Source: Voacanga thouarsii (lineage: Eukaryota > Streptophyta > Magnoliopsida > Gentianales > Apocynaceae). Taken from it: a DNA stretch of 64,000 bases. The DNA lies in assembly GCA_026120185.1 (NCBI GenBank), contig JANUWF010001819.1:1302001-1366000 (forward strand). Direction: 5' to 3'. Shown here piece after piece: positions 35,625 through 46,950 of the stretch. The notes under the pieces were generated by a model, which ran no database searches, was not told the DNA's origin, and worked only from the letters and a program-made list of their open reading frames with translations. The translations under genes were made by a program, and so were the position numbers. Numbering within the stretch: position 1 is the stretch's first letter; each line of letters starts with the position of its first letter.

Positions 35625-35965
35625 TGTTAGGTATCTCACGCATATCATATATGGCGCAACGGAAAAATAAGAACGAGATATCAACCCAGGATCTATATAT
35701 GTGTGGAAAACAAGGCATATAGAAAGCAAAGGTAACAACTTTTACCTTTCTTTGATCGTGTGGAAAATAAAATTTTCCTTCTTCAAGTCAAGGCGCGATT
35801 CAGCAATCCTCTTGATCAAACATCACGAGAGTTGAACGTCCAACCACTATAATCACAGTGTGTGATTATCTCTAATATAAATCCACATAGAGGATACACT
35901 CAAGCACAAAGTTTTATGTGCTAGCCGAAAAAACTAAGTGGCAGCTAGAGTTAGGTTGCAAGAAA

Positions 35966-36002
<37 letters not shown>

Positions 36003-36140
36003 AGGGTTTTGGATAGAGTTTGTTGTTTCCGTGAATCCCCTTCTCAAATAGGTATCATGTGTATCAATATATCACACGAAAAAACCCTTCTAAAACCACT
36101 CCAGCTGAGAATTCTAAAACCATTAGAATTCCCAAATTGT
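35625..36140 (-). mobile_element. truncated Ty1/copia LTR E4
   Basis: Reverse complement of the 3' third of E1: TGTTAGGTATCTC at 35625, including a (GA)n run (35970-35998). It stops near 36140 without a duplicated flank. About 690 bp of viral sequence present in the copy at 30340-31020 is missing on its right side, so a deletion removed the rest of the LTR together with viral DNA. Confidence 0.8.
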
Positions 36141-36890
36141 GAAAGAATGCATTCTCTATGTCTACAAGGATAAACTTATAGTATTTTTTAGTAAAGTTTG
36201 GGGACTTTTGAAGGAAGTTGACATCCGGAGCAAAGAGTTATCTGGCTGTCTTTTGTGGGTTTGGATCCTAAAATTCAGTTTCCATTTGGAGTAGTTTATA
36301 TACTCCAAGGGTTTTGATGTATGCAGATTCTTGGGTCAAAAAGAACCTGAAAAAAATTAGTTTATGCTCATAAGAAAGATCCTATTTGGATGTCGATTGC
36401 ATCGTGCCTATGTTTATGTTTTTAGAACTATAGGTTCCAGTGGTTGTTAGGTGATTAACCACCACAGGTTTGGAAGTGGCTGTGGGCTTGCTATCCACCA
36501 CAATTTGAGTGTTGAAGGAACTACATGGCTAGGAGAGTATCCCAAAAGTCGGCACCAATTCTCAAAATCGGATGGATTGAAGGATTGGGATTAGGCATGC
36601 TGTAGATCTTCTGATTCTACAATGTCGGCTCAACTTACTCGTTGCAATTTTTTTAGGAAGAGAGGCTTCTGCATTTTATTATGCTGTGTTACAACTGGTT
36701 AGGTATGCTCATAGCATAATCTTTTGGGAAGGTAAAATTTGGTTTACTAAAGAAGGAAGAGAATTCACTAGAATCCTTTTTTAAGGCCTGTGCTACAGGG
36801 GGTGCAGTAAGGCAGCTTGTTTTCTTGGGAGGTATGGCTACCTTCCCTACAGAAATTCCCGAGTTAAAAAATTAGGAATAGAGTTTGAAG
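36141..36890 (-). pseudogene. caulimovirid second ORF, N-terminal to middle part
   Basis: Matches 31030-31560. Upstream on the minus strand it joins RNase H with a short rearranged piece around 36740-36850. Multiple stops. Confidence 0.55.
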
Positions 36891-38105
36891 ATCCTTTGAT
36901 GTATTCCATATGAAAAAAATAGATAACATAGCTTACCATGTAGCAAATATTTGTTTAAAGGCAAGGTTTTTTACATCTTTTTGCAAGACATATTTTATAG
37001 CTTTGTAATCAATGTGAGGTAAAAATTTCTAATTTAATAAATCAACTTGAAATTTAGAAATGCATAAAACAATTACAAAAATTCCTTTTTTAATAGTATG
37101 ATAGTTCTACTGAGAATTATTCTAATATTTTGATGCAAAAGTAACAATATGTTCTTTGCCATTTTCGACTTGTTTGAGGATGCCACCATAACCAATATCA
37201 GAGGCATTAGTCTCAACAATTTTTGGGGCAGATGAATCAAGAAGAGAAAAACAATGAAGCTAGCTATTTAACTCTGGACTTGACTTGTCTGAAAATTGAA
37301 GTATGAACATTTGTTCATGGAGGAGGAGGTTGTTTAAGTCTGTCATGAAGAGGTTTGATAAGGTTGGATAATCCTAAAATAAACTCAAAAACATAATTTA
37401 AACAATCTAGAAATCTTTGAAGCTAAGTCCAATCAAGAATTTGATCTAAAATTTGTCAGCAAACTGAATAAATCTTTTGATAGGAACTGTTGTTCCTTGC
37501 TGAATATTATGTCCAAGAAATCAAACATTAGTTTGGAAAAGACTAATTTTTTTACTTTGAAAGTACTAAGCCATTATGCTTAGCAGTAAAAAAAAAAGTA
37601 TTTAAATGTTTAAAATGCTATTCTAAGTTTTGATAAAATATTAGAACATCATCAATATAAAAAATAATAAAATGAGAAAAATGATTAAAAATCTCATTAA
37701 TAATTCTCTAGAATTTTAAAGGAGCATTCTTTAATCCAAATGGTATGACATTCCATTCGTACTAGCCAAATGGAACCGTAAAAGCCATTTTGGATCGATC
37801 TCTGGGATCAATTCAAATTTACCAAAATCTTGATTTCAAATCAAATTTTGAAAACAGTAAAGTAGAATGTAATTTGTTTAGCAAATCTTTTTTGTTAAGA
37901 ATAGGATACCTAATCCATCAAAGGACAAAATTGAGTGGTTTGTAATTTATGACAATGCGAGGAACATTATGTGCAATTTCAACATTTTTTTTGACATAGA
38001 ATGCCGCACAACTCCAGGGTGAAGTACTTGGATAAATGATTTTCTTTTGTAAGAGATCATTGATCTCATTTTGGTAATGGATTGTAAGCTCATGATTCGT
38101 TTGAA
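36891..38105 (-). pseudogene. caulimovirid reverse transcriptase and RNase H, second block
   Basis: Starts with the RT N-terminal region near 38100 and runs through the active-site region (read as YIDD near 37650) and connection to RNase H (about 37220-36930). It repeats the RT core found just upstream at 38110-38637 and joins it in another frame. Many stops. Confidence 0.65.
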
Positions 38106-38637
38106 TAAATGCTGTTCTAAGTTCTGAGAAAAGATTAGAACATCATCAACATAAATAATAATAAATTGAGAAAAATTATTAAAAATCGTATTCATAATTC
38201 TCTGGAATTCTAAAGGAGCATTCTTTAATCCAAATAGCATGACATTCCATTTGTACTGGTAAAATGGAATTATAAAGTTGTTTTGGATCGATCTCTGGGA
38301 TCAATTTGAATTTGCCAATATCCTGATTTCAAATCAAATTTTGAAAATAATAAGGTAGAATGTAATCTGTTTAGCAAATCTTTTTTGTTAGAAATAGGAT
38401 ACCTAATCCATCGAATGGCTAAATTGAGTGGTTTGTAATGGATAACAAGGTGAGGAACACCATGCACAATTTCAGCATTTTTGTTGACATAGAATGCCAG
38501 ACAACTCCATGGTGAAGTACTTGGAGAAATGTTTTTATTTTCTAGGAGGTCATTGATCTCATTTTGGCAATGGGTTGTAAGCTCATGATTCATTTGAATA
38601 GGACAGGCCTTGGTTGGAATTGATTTTTCGTCAAAGT
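38106..38637 (-). pseudogene. caulimovirid reverse transcriptase core, first block
   Basis: Frames 38659-38270 and 38240-37947 hold RT hallmarks: FSKFDLKSGYWQI, LFGLKNAPLEFQ and the intact YVDD active site near 38150. The first bases of the upstream frame belong to solo LTR B2; viral sequence continues at 40184. The block ends about 38106, where the second RT block starts again from the N-terminal region. Confidence 0.8.
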
Positions 38638-40178
38638 TGATAGGGGCTAAATTAGTCATATTTTTCCTAATTATTTAAGGTTCTTTAGTGATACATTTTG
38701 ATCAATAACTAGTTATATTCCTTCATATTTAAGATTTTACCATTGGAAAGGTATTTTGTTCATTATTTCAGATTTTTAGGGTAAAATGAAGCAAAAATGT
38801 CGCAAAACAGAGGAGACGCGGCGCCGGTTAGAGCACTGAAATCGGCGCCGGCAATGCACTATTGATGCAAATTTCGAGGCGATGAAAAATTTTCACAACA
38901 TAGCAGAACATAGTGGAACTAGCACCGGCTCTGAGAGCCAAGGCAGCTCCGGCTGCATTCTGAAATACATTGTGTAGAATTCGGAAAAAAATTGGCGAAC
39001 AATTGGAAAAACAGAACACAATCGGCATCAACCCCGAAAGCCAAGGTAGTGCCGATTGTGCCCTGAAGTTAAGGCGGTGCTTGATTTTTCTACGCGGTTT
39101 TTGATAATCTGTGGAGTTTTAGTATCTTCCAACTTTTACTTGGCCAAGAACAGTACACCAACGAGTTTAGGCACTTCCCAAGCCTATAAATAGATGGAAA
39201 ACACAAGGGAAAATGGGAGAATTCATTGATCATCACAAAAAATCACTCAAATCAAAGGAGGAATTCTTCAATTCAAGGATGGTTGTACAAGAAGGACTTT
39301 AAAGAAAGAAGAAGGATGGTTATCTATGAGTGCTTTCTTTTACTTTGTTTTCTTTTTCTTGAACAATGATGTATTAATTGTTTTATTATAATTCGACATT
39401 GTTTTAGATATTTATGATTTTTAGAGTTTTTTAATCTTTTGATTAATTGATTGTTATTCTTGGTATTTAATTACTTATGCCTATTACGAGATTTATTGGT
39501 TTTTTCTTTCTATTGACTTGCTTGAAAAAGAAGTTGATGGTGGTTTCAATTCATTAGTTTCATATTTATTGTCTCTTAACTTGCTTGAAAAAAAAAGGTT
39601 AATTGCTAAGAACTAGGTAATTGAAGGTTAATTGATGTCTGCCAGAATATGAATTTATTGGTTAATTTCATGTTTTAAGTTTGCCAGAATATGAAAATTT
39701 AATCAAGGATTGTGTTTAATGCATCTTTTGGGTGAATTAGTTGAGACAGAATATGTGATGCTAATTTATCTAGGAGATAGTGATTTCATGGATTGAAAAA
39801 GAAGTGAGTCTATCTTAATCCTTCATGATGCCAAGGGAATGATTAGTTATAATAATAGTTGGGTACTTTAAGATCATGTTTGTCAAAATAATGATTTGAG
39901 TTACATACTTCTCCATCCTTGATATGTATATATTTTTATTTTTATTTTATTTTGTTTTATTTTATTTCTTTTTCACTTTATCGAGTCGGTTAAACAATGA
40001 AAAAAAGTGACTAATGTATAGTTGTTCCTTGAGGATCGACACTCGTTTGAACCCTATACTATGTTAATGATGAGTACACTTGCTTATATGTGTAATTTGG
40101 GTTTAACGTTTTAATTTAAACTTGATTGGGAATGTGCTTATTTTTATATGATTTTGATACCCAATTAAATACACATCA
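38638..40178 (+). mobile_element. solo LTR B2 (Athila-like) in viral reverse transcriptase
   Basis: TGATAGGGGC to CACATCA, 1541 bp, duplication AAAGT (38633-38637) and AAGGT (40179-40183), one mismatch. Same family as B1 and C. GC-rich cluster 38815-39080, TATA box 39185-39192. Its stem-loops carry a different loop motif from B1 and C. Confidence 0.9.
39500..39815 (+). other. stem-loop series in LTR B2 with changed loops
   Basis: Arms 39628-39636/39657-39665 (9 pairs counting G-U) enclose CCAGAATATGA. Arms 39675-39682/39695-39702 (8 pairs, one G-U) enclose GCCAGAATATGA. Arms 39789-39794/39807-39812 (6 pairs, two G-U) enclose GAAAAAGAAGTG. GACAGAATATGTGATG lies at about 39745-39760. Earlier hairpins carry TTGAAAAAG in place of TAGACCAAAG. 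Confidence 0.55.
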
Positions 40179-40183
40179 AAGGT

Positions 40184-41040
40184 TAAACTCATAAGGGAGT
40201 CAAACCATATGTAGTTTTCTGTTCCAGAATGTTGTATGGATATTTGAATAGACTTGGGTCTAGATATGGATTTCTAAGGATTTGATCCAGGCTTTGATGT
40301 GAGGCTCGGTGAGTTGTTGTTGAAGACGTTGGAATGTAACATCTTCTTTAAGAAATTTGCTTTGACATTTTGAATGTCTTTTGGACAAAGCATATCATCC
40401 TCTTTGTCCCTTCTTTTAAAAGGAAAGGCATCAATTTGCTTAGTCCCAAAAGGAATTTTGATCTTTTGGGCTGGAGGAAATTAGAAGAAACAGTTGTTCC
40501 TTGGGTAGTTTGCCAAAGTTTTGAAACAATGATAATTGAAACAAAAGGATAATCAATGTTATGACAATCAGTACAAGCTTCAAACCATAAAAAGAAGTTA
40601 AATTATTTTTTAACTAAATTTAGAAATTCATAATAAGAATCTCGGACCTATTGTCTAGTAGATCCTTGAAATTGTTCAAACCAAGTTCTTTCTGAAAGAT
40701 TTCAAGGAGAATAAAATTCTTCTCTAAGTTTTCTTTTTTTCAATTACAAAAGGAATTTGCAAATCAGTTTGTAAAGTATTGAGTTCTCCAATCATAACAG
40801 AATGGCTTGGAGATGCTGAACTGTCACACTGAATATCATCTAAGTCAGGTTAGACTGCATTCTTGCTTAAGAAATTTTGGGTTCTTAATTGATACATTGT
40901 AGATGGGTAGCTACAGAGGATACCGAATGTCTACGAGGTTGAACGCCTAGGAGAATATCCTGTTCTTTTGTAAGAGTGTTGATAGTTTATCCTTCTAGGT
41001 CAGAATAATCAAATGAGGATAAAGAAGGAAGGCCATCTTC
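40184..41040 (-). pseudogene. caulimovirid coat-like and protease-side region
   Basis: Continues the viral copy upstream of RT. 40370-40970 matches 31641-32300 of the neighbouring copy. 40184-40360 has no clear motif; a protease would be expected between coat and RT but I cannot see its active site. At 41040 it joins the movement-protein N-terminal region directly, so the movement-protein core is deleted. Confidence 0.5.
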
Positions 41041-41458
41041 CTGGATCAATAAATAAAGAATAGATCTACACTATCTATAGCATATCTGAGAGGGATCAAG
41101 CCATTAAAAATAAATTCTTGTCTCTTACAAGCTACTGAGTCAACAATGGCCATTACTCATCTTATCGGCCAACGGAACTCAGTTAGACCACCTGCAGAGT
41201 AGATCTGAAACCAGATCTCTTTCCTTATCACCTCAGATCTGATATAGTGTTTATACGCTTATTCAGAATATACTAGAAATTCACAGATCTATCATCATCA
41301 AAAACATTTATGCATCATACGTGGGCTTCTGATGGTATGCCATCGTCTCAAACACTGTAAGGTGAACTAAGACACCCAATATACTTAGCATCATTAGATC
41401 CACACGAAATTCATCACAAAGTACTCATAATAAGAATAATCTACCTTACTTCCCTATC
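41041..41458 (-). pseudogene. caulimovirid leader and movement-protein N-terminal region
   Basis: Lies downstream of the primer site on the minus strand; matches 35077-35460 and, on the plus strand, 44771-44940. Stops throughout. Confidence 0.55.
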
Positions 41459-41472
41459 TGGCTCTAATACCA
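41459..41472 (-). other. caulimovirid tRNA-Met primer site
   Basis: The minus strand reads TGGTATTAGAGCCA, one mismatch from the complement of the initiator tRNA-Met 3' end (TGGTATCAGAGCCA) used by Caulimoviridae. It is the only such site I found in the array. Confidence 0.8.
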
Positions 41473-41897
41473 ATGGGAATGAAGCTGGTCCTGAAAAAGA
41501 AAAGAAGATACGAGAAATTAACTAAGAAAGTAAGGCTATATACAGAATGCACACAATATGTAATGTAGTAAAGAAATAATTAAGTAAAGAGACGGCTTAG
41601 CCGACCATATGTAGAAGTAAAATAAAGATACAGAAAGGATACAAGATATATATTACAGAAAATAATATTACAAACTGAAACCGAAGTACATATAAATTAA
41701 AAGTTAGAAAGGAATCCTAACCGAGAAATACTTGACGTTTTAACCTTAAGACTCGTGTATCAAAAGTTATAGTTGAATGGGAATGGGATGGCTATTAATA
41801 GACAAAATAACCGTGTTGCTACAATAGCCCGCTACAGTATACATTATAAAATAGTAACACGTGAAAAGCCGCTACAGTGTATAGTTGAAAAAGTAAC
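41473..41897 (-). promoter_or_regulatory. caulimovirid intergenic region, promoter candidate
   Basis: Non-coding viral sequence between the second ORF's stop and the primer site, continuing past LTR G to 43501. A TATA-like CTGTATATAGCC lies on the minus strand at 41535-41546. Its activity is unknown. Confidence 0.4.
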
Positions 41898-43383
41898 TAA
41901 TGCGTATTTTTTAGTGTAGAAAATATTACCAACAAAGAACAAAATTACTCAAGTTTTAATTAAAATGCCAACTACTAAAACCACACATACGGGCAAGTAT
42001 ACCCATGTATAGTATAGGGAATAGCAACTATCAAATTTACAAGAATTTAGACTCCCACCTTACTTTACCCAAATCTTTATTGTTTAGCCAATAAAATAAT
42101 AAGAGACTAAAAAAGGAAAATAAATAAGGATAAAAATAGATATAACTCAAGGATGTAAATTCATGTAACTAGACAATTATCTTGAAAACATAATATTGAA
42201 TCAATTAGCATTCATCACAATCAATTGTCATCTTGGCATCGTGATGGAACTTAAGTAAAATTTAATCGTTTCCCAAGTCATGAACTTACTTATGTAGATA
42301 CCACTTCTTTCCTAATCCATGCAATCACTATATTTTGATTCATATTAATAGATTTGTCAATCAAGCTAACATAACCAAAATATACATTAAGCCCAATTCC
42401 TTATAAGCATGAAATTAGCTAATAACATTTATCAAGGTGAAATCGACTTAATCTTTAATCACTTAGTCCTATAATCTTAACTTTGTTTCCCAAGTCCATT
42501 AAGATTTGACACATACAAAATCAATGCAATAAACTCCTAACATCGTTTCCCAAGTCAATTAGAAGAACTCGCATTAATAACCAATGATAATAAGTAATTA
42601 AATTCCAAGAATAACAATAAATTGATTTAAAAAAATCAATTAACTAAAAATCATAATCACTAAAATAATATCTAATTATAATCAAAATATTAAGCACATC
42701 ATTGTTAAAGAAAAGTAAACAAAGGATAAAAGCTAAAACTCATAGACAAGCCCGTCTTCTTCTCTTGAAAACCTCCTTTGAGTGGTGATTGAGTAGCTAG
42801 CTTGGATCCTTTCAATCACACCTTTCTCTTGTTTTTTTCTTGTATTTACAAGGCTCTTTGATACCTAAATTCATTGCTTAAGAAGTCTAGTCCGAGTAGA
42901 ATTCAGAAAATACCAAAATTCTTTAGAAAATACCAAATTTGTGCACAGAATTTTCGCCTTCCAGAGTGTACCTGGCGCCAGGTACCTTCGACCCACCTGG
43001 CACCAGGTGCACTCTGTTCTTCTCCTATTTTTACTCTATTTTTAGTCTGCTCTCATCGGCAAACAAAATGGACTCAGTGCCAAGTATATTTACCAAACCT
43101 GGCGCCAAGTTTGTTCTACTTTTGTATTAAAAGTTACTCGAATTTCTCTGCTAGACCAGAATGGACCCGGCGCTTGGTCCCTTGGCTGGGCCTGGCGCTA
43201 GGTACATTATGGAATTGTTCACTTTTCGCTCGATTTGTACTCAAATCTGCATAAATTTTTCAAAAACACTTTTTACAAGTAAAATGTCAAATAGGAAAAA
43301 ATATGCCTAGTTATTACAACAAATGTATCAATAAATAACCTCAAATAACTAAAAAAAAATAATGATAATTTTAGCCCCTATCA
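41898..43383 (-). mobile_element. solo LTR G (Athila-like, D family) in viral intergenic region
   Basis: 1486 bp, TAATGCGT to CCCCTATCA, exact duplication GTAAC (41893-41897, 43384-43388). GGCGCC cluster 42968-43205, including ACCTGGCGCCAGGT. Stem-loops about 42260-42560; the best has arms 42472-42480 and 42499-42507 and the loop TGGACTTGGGAAACAAAG on the minus strand. Confidence 0.92.
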
Positions 43384-43388
43384 GTAAC

Positions 43389-43501
43389 ACATGAAAAGTG
43401 CTACAGTAGTGCAACATTGACCTGTGCACAGTAATTTCTGCTAATGTCATAGGTGATGTCAGATTTTTGCTGATGTCATCCATGATGTCATGGCCTGATT
43501 A
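43389..43501 (-). other. caulimovirid intergenic region, remainder
   Basis: Continues 41897 after the solo LTR. It contains repeated GATGTCA words (43447-43490) also seen at 30180-30235 and 35503-35520. Confidence 0.5.
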
Positions 43502-44515
43502 CTATTTAAAATAGAAATCTTTTTCTTCATTATCATTACCAAGTTTTCCTGGGAATGTCTCAGAGGACTGTTCTTTGTTTGCAGACGGTTTTGCTTTCAT
43601 TTATTGCAGTAATTTTTTTTATTGTTGCAAGGAAATCTTCTTTGGAGGCAAATACTGCGAGAGTTGCAACAACTATTGATTTTTAAATTGCTGGAATATA
43701 GTGTTCTTTGCATTCCAATCTTTCCACCATTTGTAGTACCCATAGAAGGCAAGGTGTGGAAGACCCTGCTGATCTGGATCCTTTACATATGCAAGCTTTT
43801 GAGAATATATCTAAGCAGGCTTGAATATACTAAAAAAGTGGAGCAACAATAGAACTGTTAGTTGCCGGTTTTAATACCTACTTTTGAATAGTCAAATCCT
43901 TTCTTGACAGGGTCAGGAAGAATTTCTTCATTCGAGCCATAATAGGGCCACCACTAATTAATGAATCAATTAGGAAATGCTAATTAGGCCGGGTTTTTTT
44001 TTTTTTTTTGAAATAAAGAAACCAAGAGTGATTTTGAAAGCAGTTTTGAAAAGTGAAGGCATTTAGCCAAGCATGTTGGTAATCCCAATAATTATAAACT
44101 AAGTAATCAAATGGTTGGGAAAATTTTTTAATGTATTTGGGGGAGTTTTCCATACAAAAAGAATATGGATGGAGTGGATTTGAAATGAGATGTTGGTAAC
44201 ATATGACTCAGTCTTTTTGTCTTTGTGAGGGTGAAATGATGTACTCTCTGTGTCTACAAGGATAAACTCATAGTATTTTTGAATAAATTTTGGAAACATC
44301 TAAAGGAAGTTAACATTCAAATCAAAGAGTTGTCTGGCTACCTTTATGGGTTTGGATCCCAAAATTCAGGTTCCATTTGGAGTAATTTATATACTCCAAG
44401 GGTTTTGATGTATGCAGGTTCTTGGGTCGAAGAGAACCTAGAAGAAATTTATTTAGATTCAGAAGAAAGAGCCTGTTTGGATACCAATTGCATCATGCCT
44501 GTGTTTATGTTTTTT
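43502..44515 (-). pseudogene. caulimovirid second ORF, C-terminal two thirds
   Basis: Broken minus-strand frame with stop at 43502-43504 and acidic tail; matches 30241-31300. It stops at about 44515, where the sequence turns to the other strand. Confidence 0.65.
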
Positions 44516-44770
44516 ACATTGTAGAATCAGAAGATCTACAACATACCCAATCCCCATCCTTCAGTCTATCTGATTTTGAGAATTGGTGCAGCCTTTTGGG
44601 ATACTCTCCAAATCAGGTAATTCATTCTAACACTCAAACTGTGGTGGATAGTAACCTCACAATCACTTCCAAACTTGTAGTGGTTAATCATCCTACAACC
44701 ACTAGAACCTAGAGTTCCCAAAACAAAAACACAAGCACAATGCAATCGACATCCAAATAGGCTCTTTACT
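44516..44770 (+). pseudogene. caulimovirid second ORF fragment, inverted
   Basis: Plus-strand equivalent of 31260-31510. 44720-44775 is the reverse complement of 44440-44513, so the two flanks of the junction form an inverted repeat with a spacer of about 200 bp. Confidence 0.65.
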
Positions 44771-45071
44771 CTGGGGATGGTCTAACTGAGTTGTGTTGGC
44801 TGATAAGATGAGTAATGGTCGTTGTTGACTCATTAGCTTGTAAAAGATGAGAATTTATTCTCAATGGCTTGATCCCTCTCAGATCTGCCATAGATAGGGT
44901 AGATCTATTATTTATTTACTGATTAATACTCATATCTTCTATGTTCACAAACAAATCTCCGTGTTTTATATCATAAGTTATTAATAACTTGAATGTGTTC
45001 CTTCTTATGGAACCTGAAGGTGATGATTGCTAAGTAACAGGAAGTATAAGTTCATATTTGCATTTTCTATG

Positions 45072-45126
<55 letters not shown>

Positions 45127-45640
45127 AGTAATTTTCATAGGTTTTACATTATATCATCTTTTCTCCGTCTTTTTTTCTTGATCTTCTTACTCTTCTTCTT
45201 ATGTCCCTCCTTCTCAAACTTTTTCAAGATTTACAAATCTCCAAAATGGTCTTTTAACAGTGACTATGTCATCCAAATTGCTAAAGAAACAGTTCAATTA
45301 CACTTTGATTGCAAAGAAATCAAACTTCTTTCTGCTTATACCATCAAAAGATTTCAAAACAAATACAACTATCGACATTTTGGCCTAGTCCAAATTGCAA
45401 CAATACCTCTTTCTAGAGAAAGACTTGATACATCTCTACTTTTATGTCTAAAAGATACCCAATTTTTAGACTTCAATGATTCACTCTTAGATATGGTTGA
45501 AAGCAACCTTTGCAGTAGTCCAGTGTATTTTGATTATTTTCCAAATTTTACAATCTCTCTCGAGGATCAAAATCTTCTAGATGCTCTTACTCTTAATGTC
45601 AAATTACAAAATCAAAAATTAAACAACTTCCTTGTTTATC
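44771..45640 (+). pseudogene. caulimovirid movement-protein region, plus copy
   Basis: The best-preserved movement-protein copy: the frame 45124-45852 is open through the conserved 30K-type core (FGLVQIATIPLSRERLD, DFNDSLLD, LDALTLNV), then shifts at about 45640 into RNase H sequence. A (TA)n run (45076-45123) has expanded just before it. Upstream pieces match 35077-35460. The hydrophobic start of the frame is probably not original coding sequence. Confidence 0.75.
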
Positions 45641-46000
45641 TCTTCTTGATTCATTTGCCCCCAAAATTGTTGAGACTGATGCCTCGTATATTGGTTATGG
45701 TGGCATCCTCAAACAAGTCAAAAGGGTTAAAAAAACATATTGTTACTTTTACATTAGAACATTGGAATAATTCTCAACAGAACAATCCTACTAATAAAAA
45801 AGAAATTTTGGTAATTATTTTATGCATTCCAAATTTCAAGCTGATGTATTAAATCAAAAAATTTTACTTCGCATTGATTGCAAAGCTACAAAATATATCT
45901 CACAAAAAGATGTCAAAAACCTTGCCTCTAAACAAATATTTGCTAGGTAACAAGCTATTTTATCTTTTTTTATATATATAGAATCTATCAAAAGATTACT
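45641..46000 (+). pseudogene. caulimovirid RNase H, plus copy 1
   Basis: Joined out of frame to the movement protein, with protease and RT deleted. Broken frame ending with the RNase H C-terminal region at 45866-45960. Confidence 0.65.
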
Positions 46001-46660
46001 TGGACATAATACTCAACAAGGAACAATAGTTCTTATCAAAAGATCTATTTAGTTTGTAGACAAATTTCTAGATCAAATTCTTGATTGGACTCAGCTTTGA
46101 AGATTTCTAGGTTGTTTAAATTATGTTTTTAAGTTTATTTTAGGATTATCCAACCTTATCCAACCTCTCCATGACAGACTCAAACAACTTCGTCCTCCAT
46201 AAACAGATGTTCATACTTCAATTGTTAGACAAGTCAAGTCCAGAGTTAAACAGCTTTCTTGTTTATCTCTTCTTGATCCGTCTACCCTAAAAATTGTTGA
46301 GACTGATGCCTCTGATATTAGTTATGGTGGCATCCTCAAACAAGTTAAAAATGGCCAAGAATATATTGTTACTTATGCATCAAAAAATTGGAATAATTCT
46401 TAGCAAAACTATCCTACTATTAAAAAAGAAATTTTGTCAATTGTTTTATTCATTTCCAAATTTCAAGCTGATTTATTAAATCAGAAATTTGTACTTCGCA
46501 TTGATTGCAAAGCTGCCAAATATGTCTTGCAAAAAGATGTAAAAAACCTTGCCTCTAAACAAATATTTGCTAGGTGATTTTTTAATTCAAGAATTTTTGT
46601 AGGGAAGATAGACATGCCTCCCAAGAAAACAAAGTCGAAGCTCAATGAGCTTTCTTTTTT
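46001..46660 (+). pseudogene. caulimovirid RT connection, RNase H and second ORF start, plus copy 2
   Basis: Starts in the RT thumb/connection, runs through RNase H again (about 46250-46570), and reaches a second-ORF start (about 46612-46650). It repeats 45641-46000. Confidence 0.65.
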
Positions 46661-46950
46661 TACTACTAAGCATAATGGCTTAGTACTTTCAAACTCAAAT
46701 TTTGGTCTTTTCTAAACTAATGTCCGATTTCTTGGACATAATATTTAGCAAAGAACAATAGTTCCTATTAAAAGATCTATTCAGTTTGCTGACAAATTTT
46801 CAGATCACATTCTTAAGCCTTCATTCAGCCAACGGTAAAAAGCTAGGGATTAGCTTCAAACTTTAAATGTTGAGGTAAAGCATTCTTCTCTATCTATTTT
46901 TACTTCATTCTTGCTTGCAAAGATATCATTAATCCTGTTATCCTGGGCAC
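46661..46950 (+). pseudogene. caulimovirid RT fragment, plus copy 3
   Basis: Returns to RT sequence equivalent to 46001-46080. Ends where LTR H begins. Confidence 0.5.

Larger units (their letters stand above)
29720..46950 (-). mobile_element. endogenous caulimovirid (pararetrovirus) array, rearranged
   Basis: Old integrated copies of a Caulimoviridae-like virus, mostly minus strand. Recognised by fragments of a 30K-type movement protein, a coat-like region, reverse transcriptase/RNase H and a second ORF after RNase H, plus a tRNA-Met primer site. Three copies of the second ORF's acidic end (stops at 30241, 35534 and 43502) and two reads into a following intergenic region indicate a head-to-tail array. 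It is cut by deletions, inverted junctions and four LTR insertions. Genus is not determined; an ORF after RNase H recalls florendovirus layouts. Every gene is broken; nothing here can produce virus as it stands. Confidence 0.85.
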
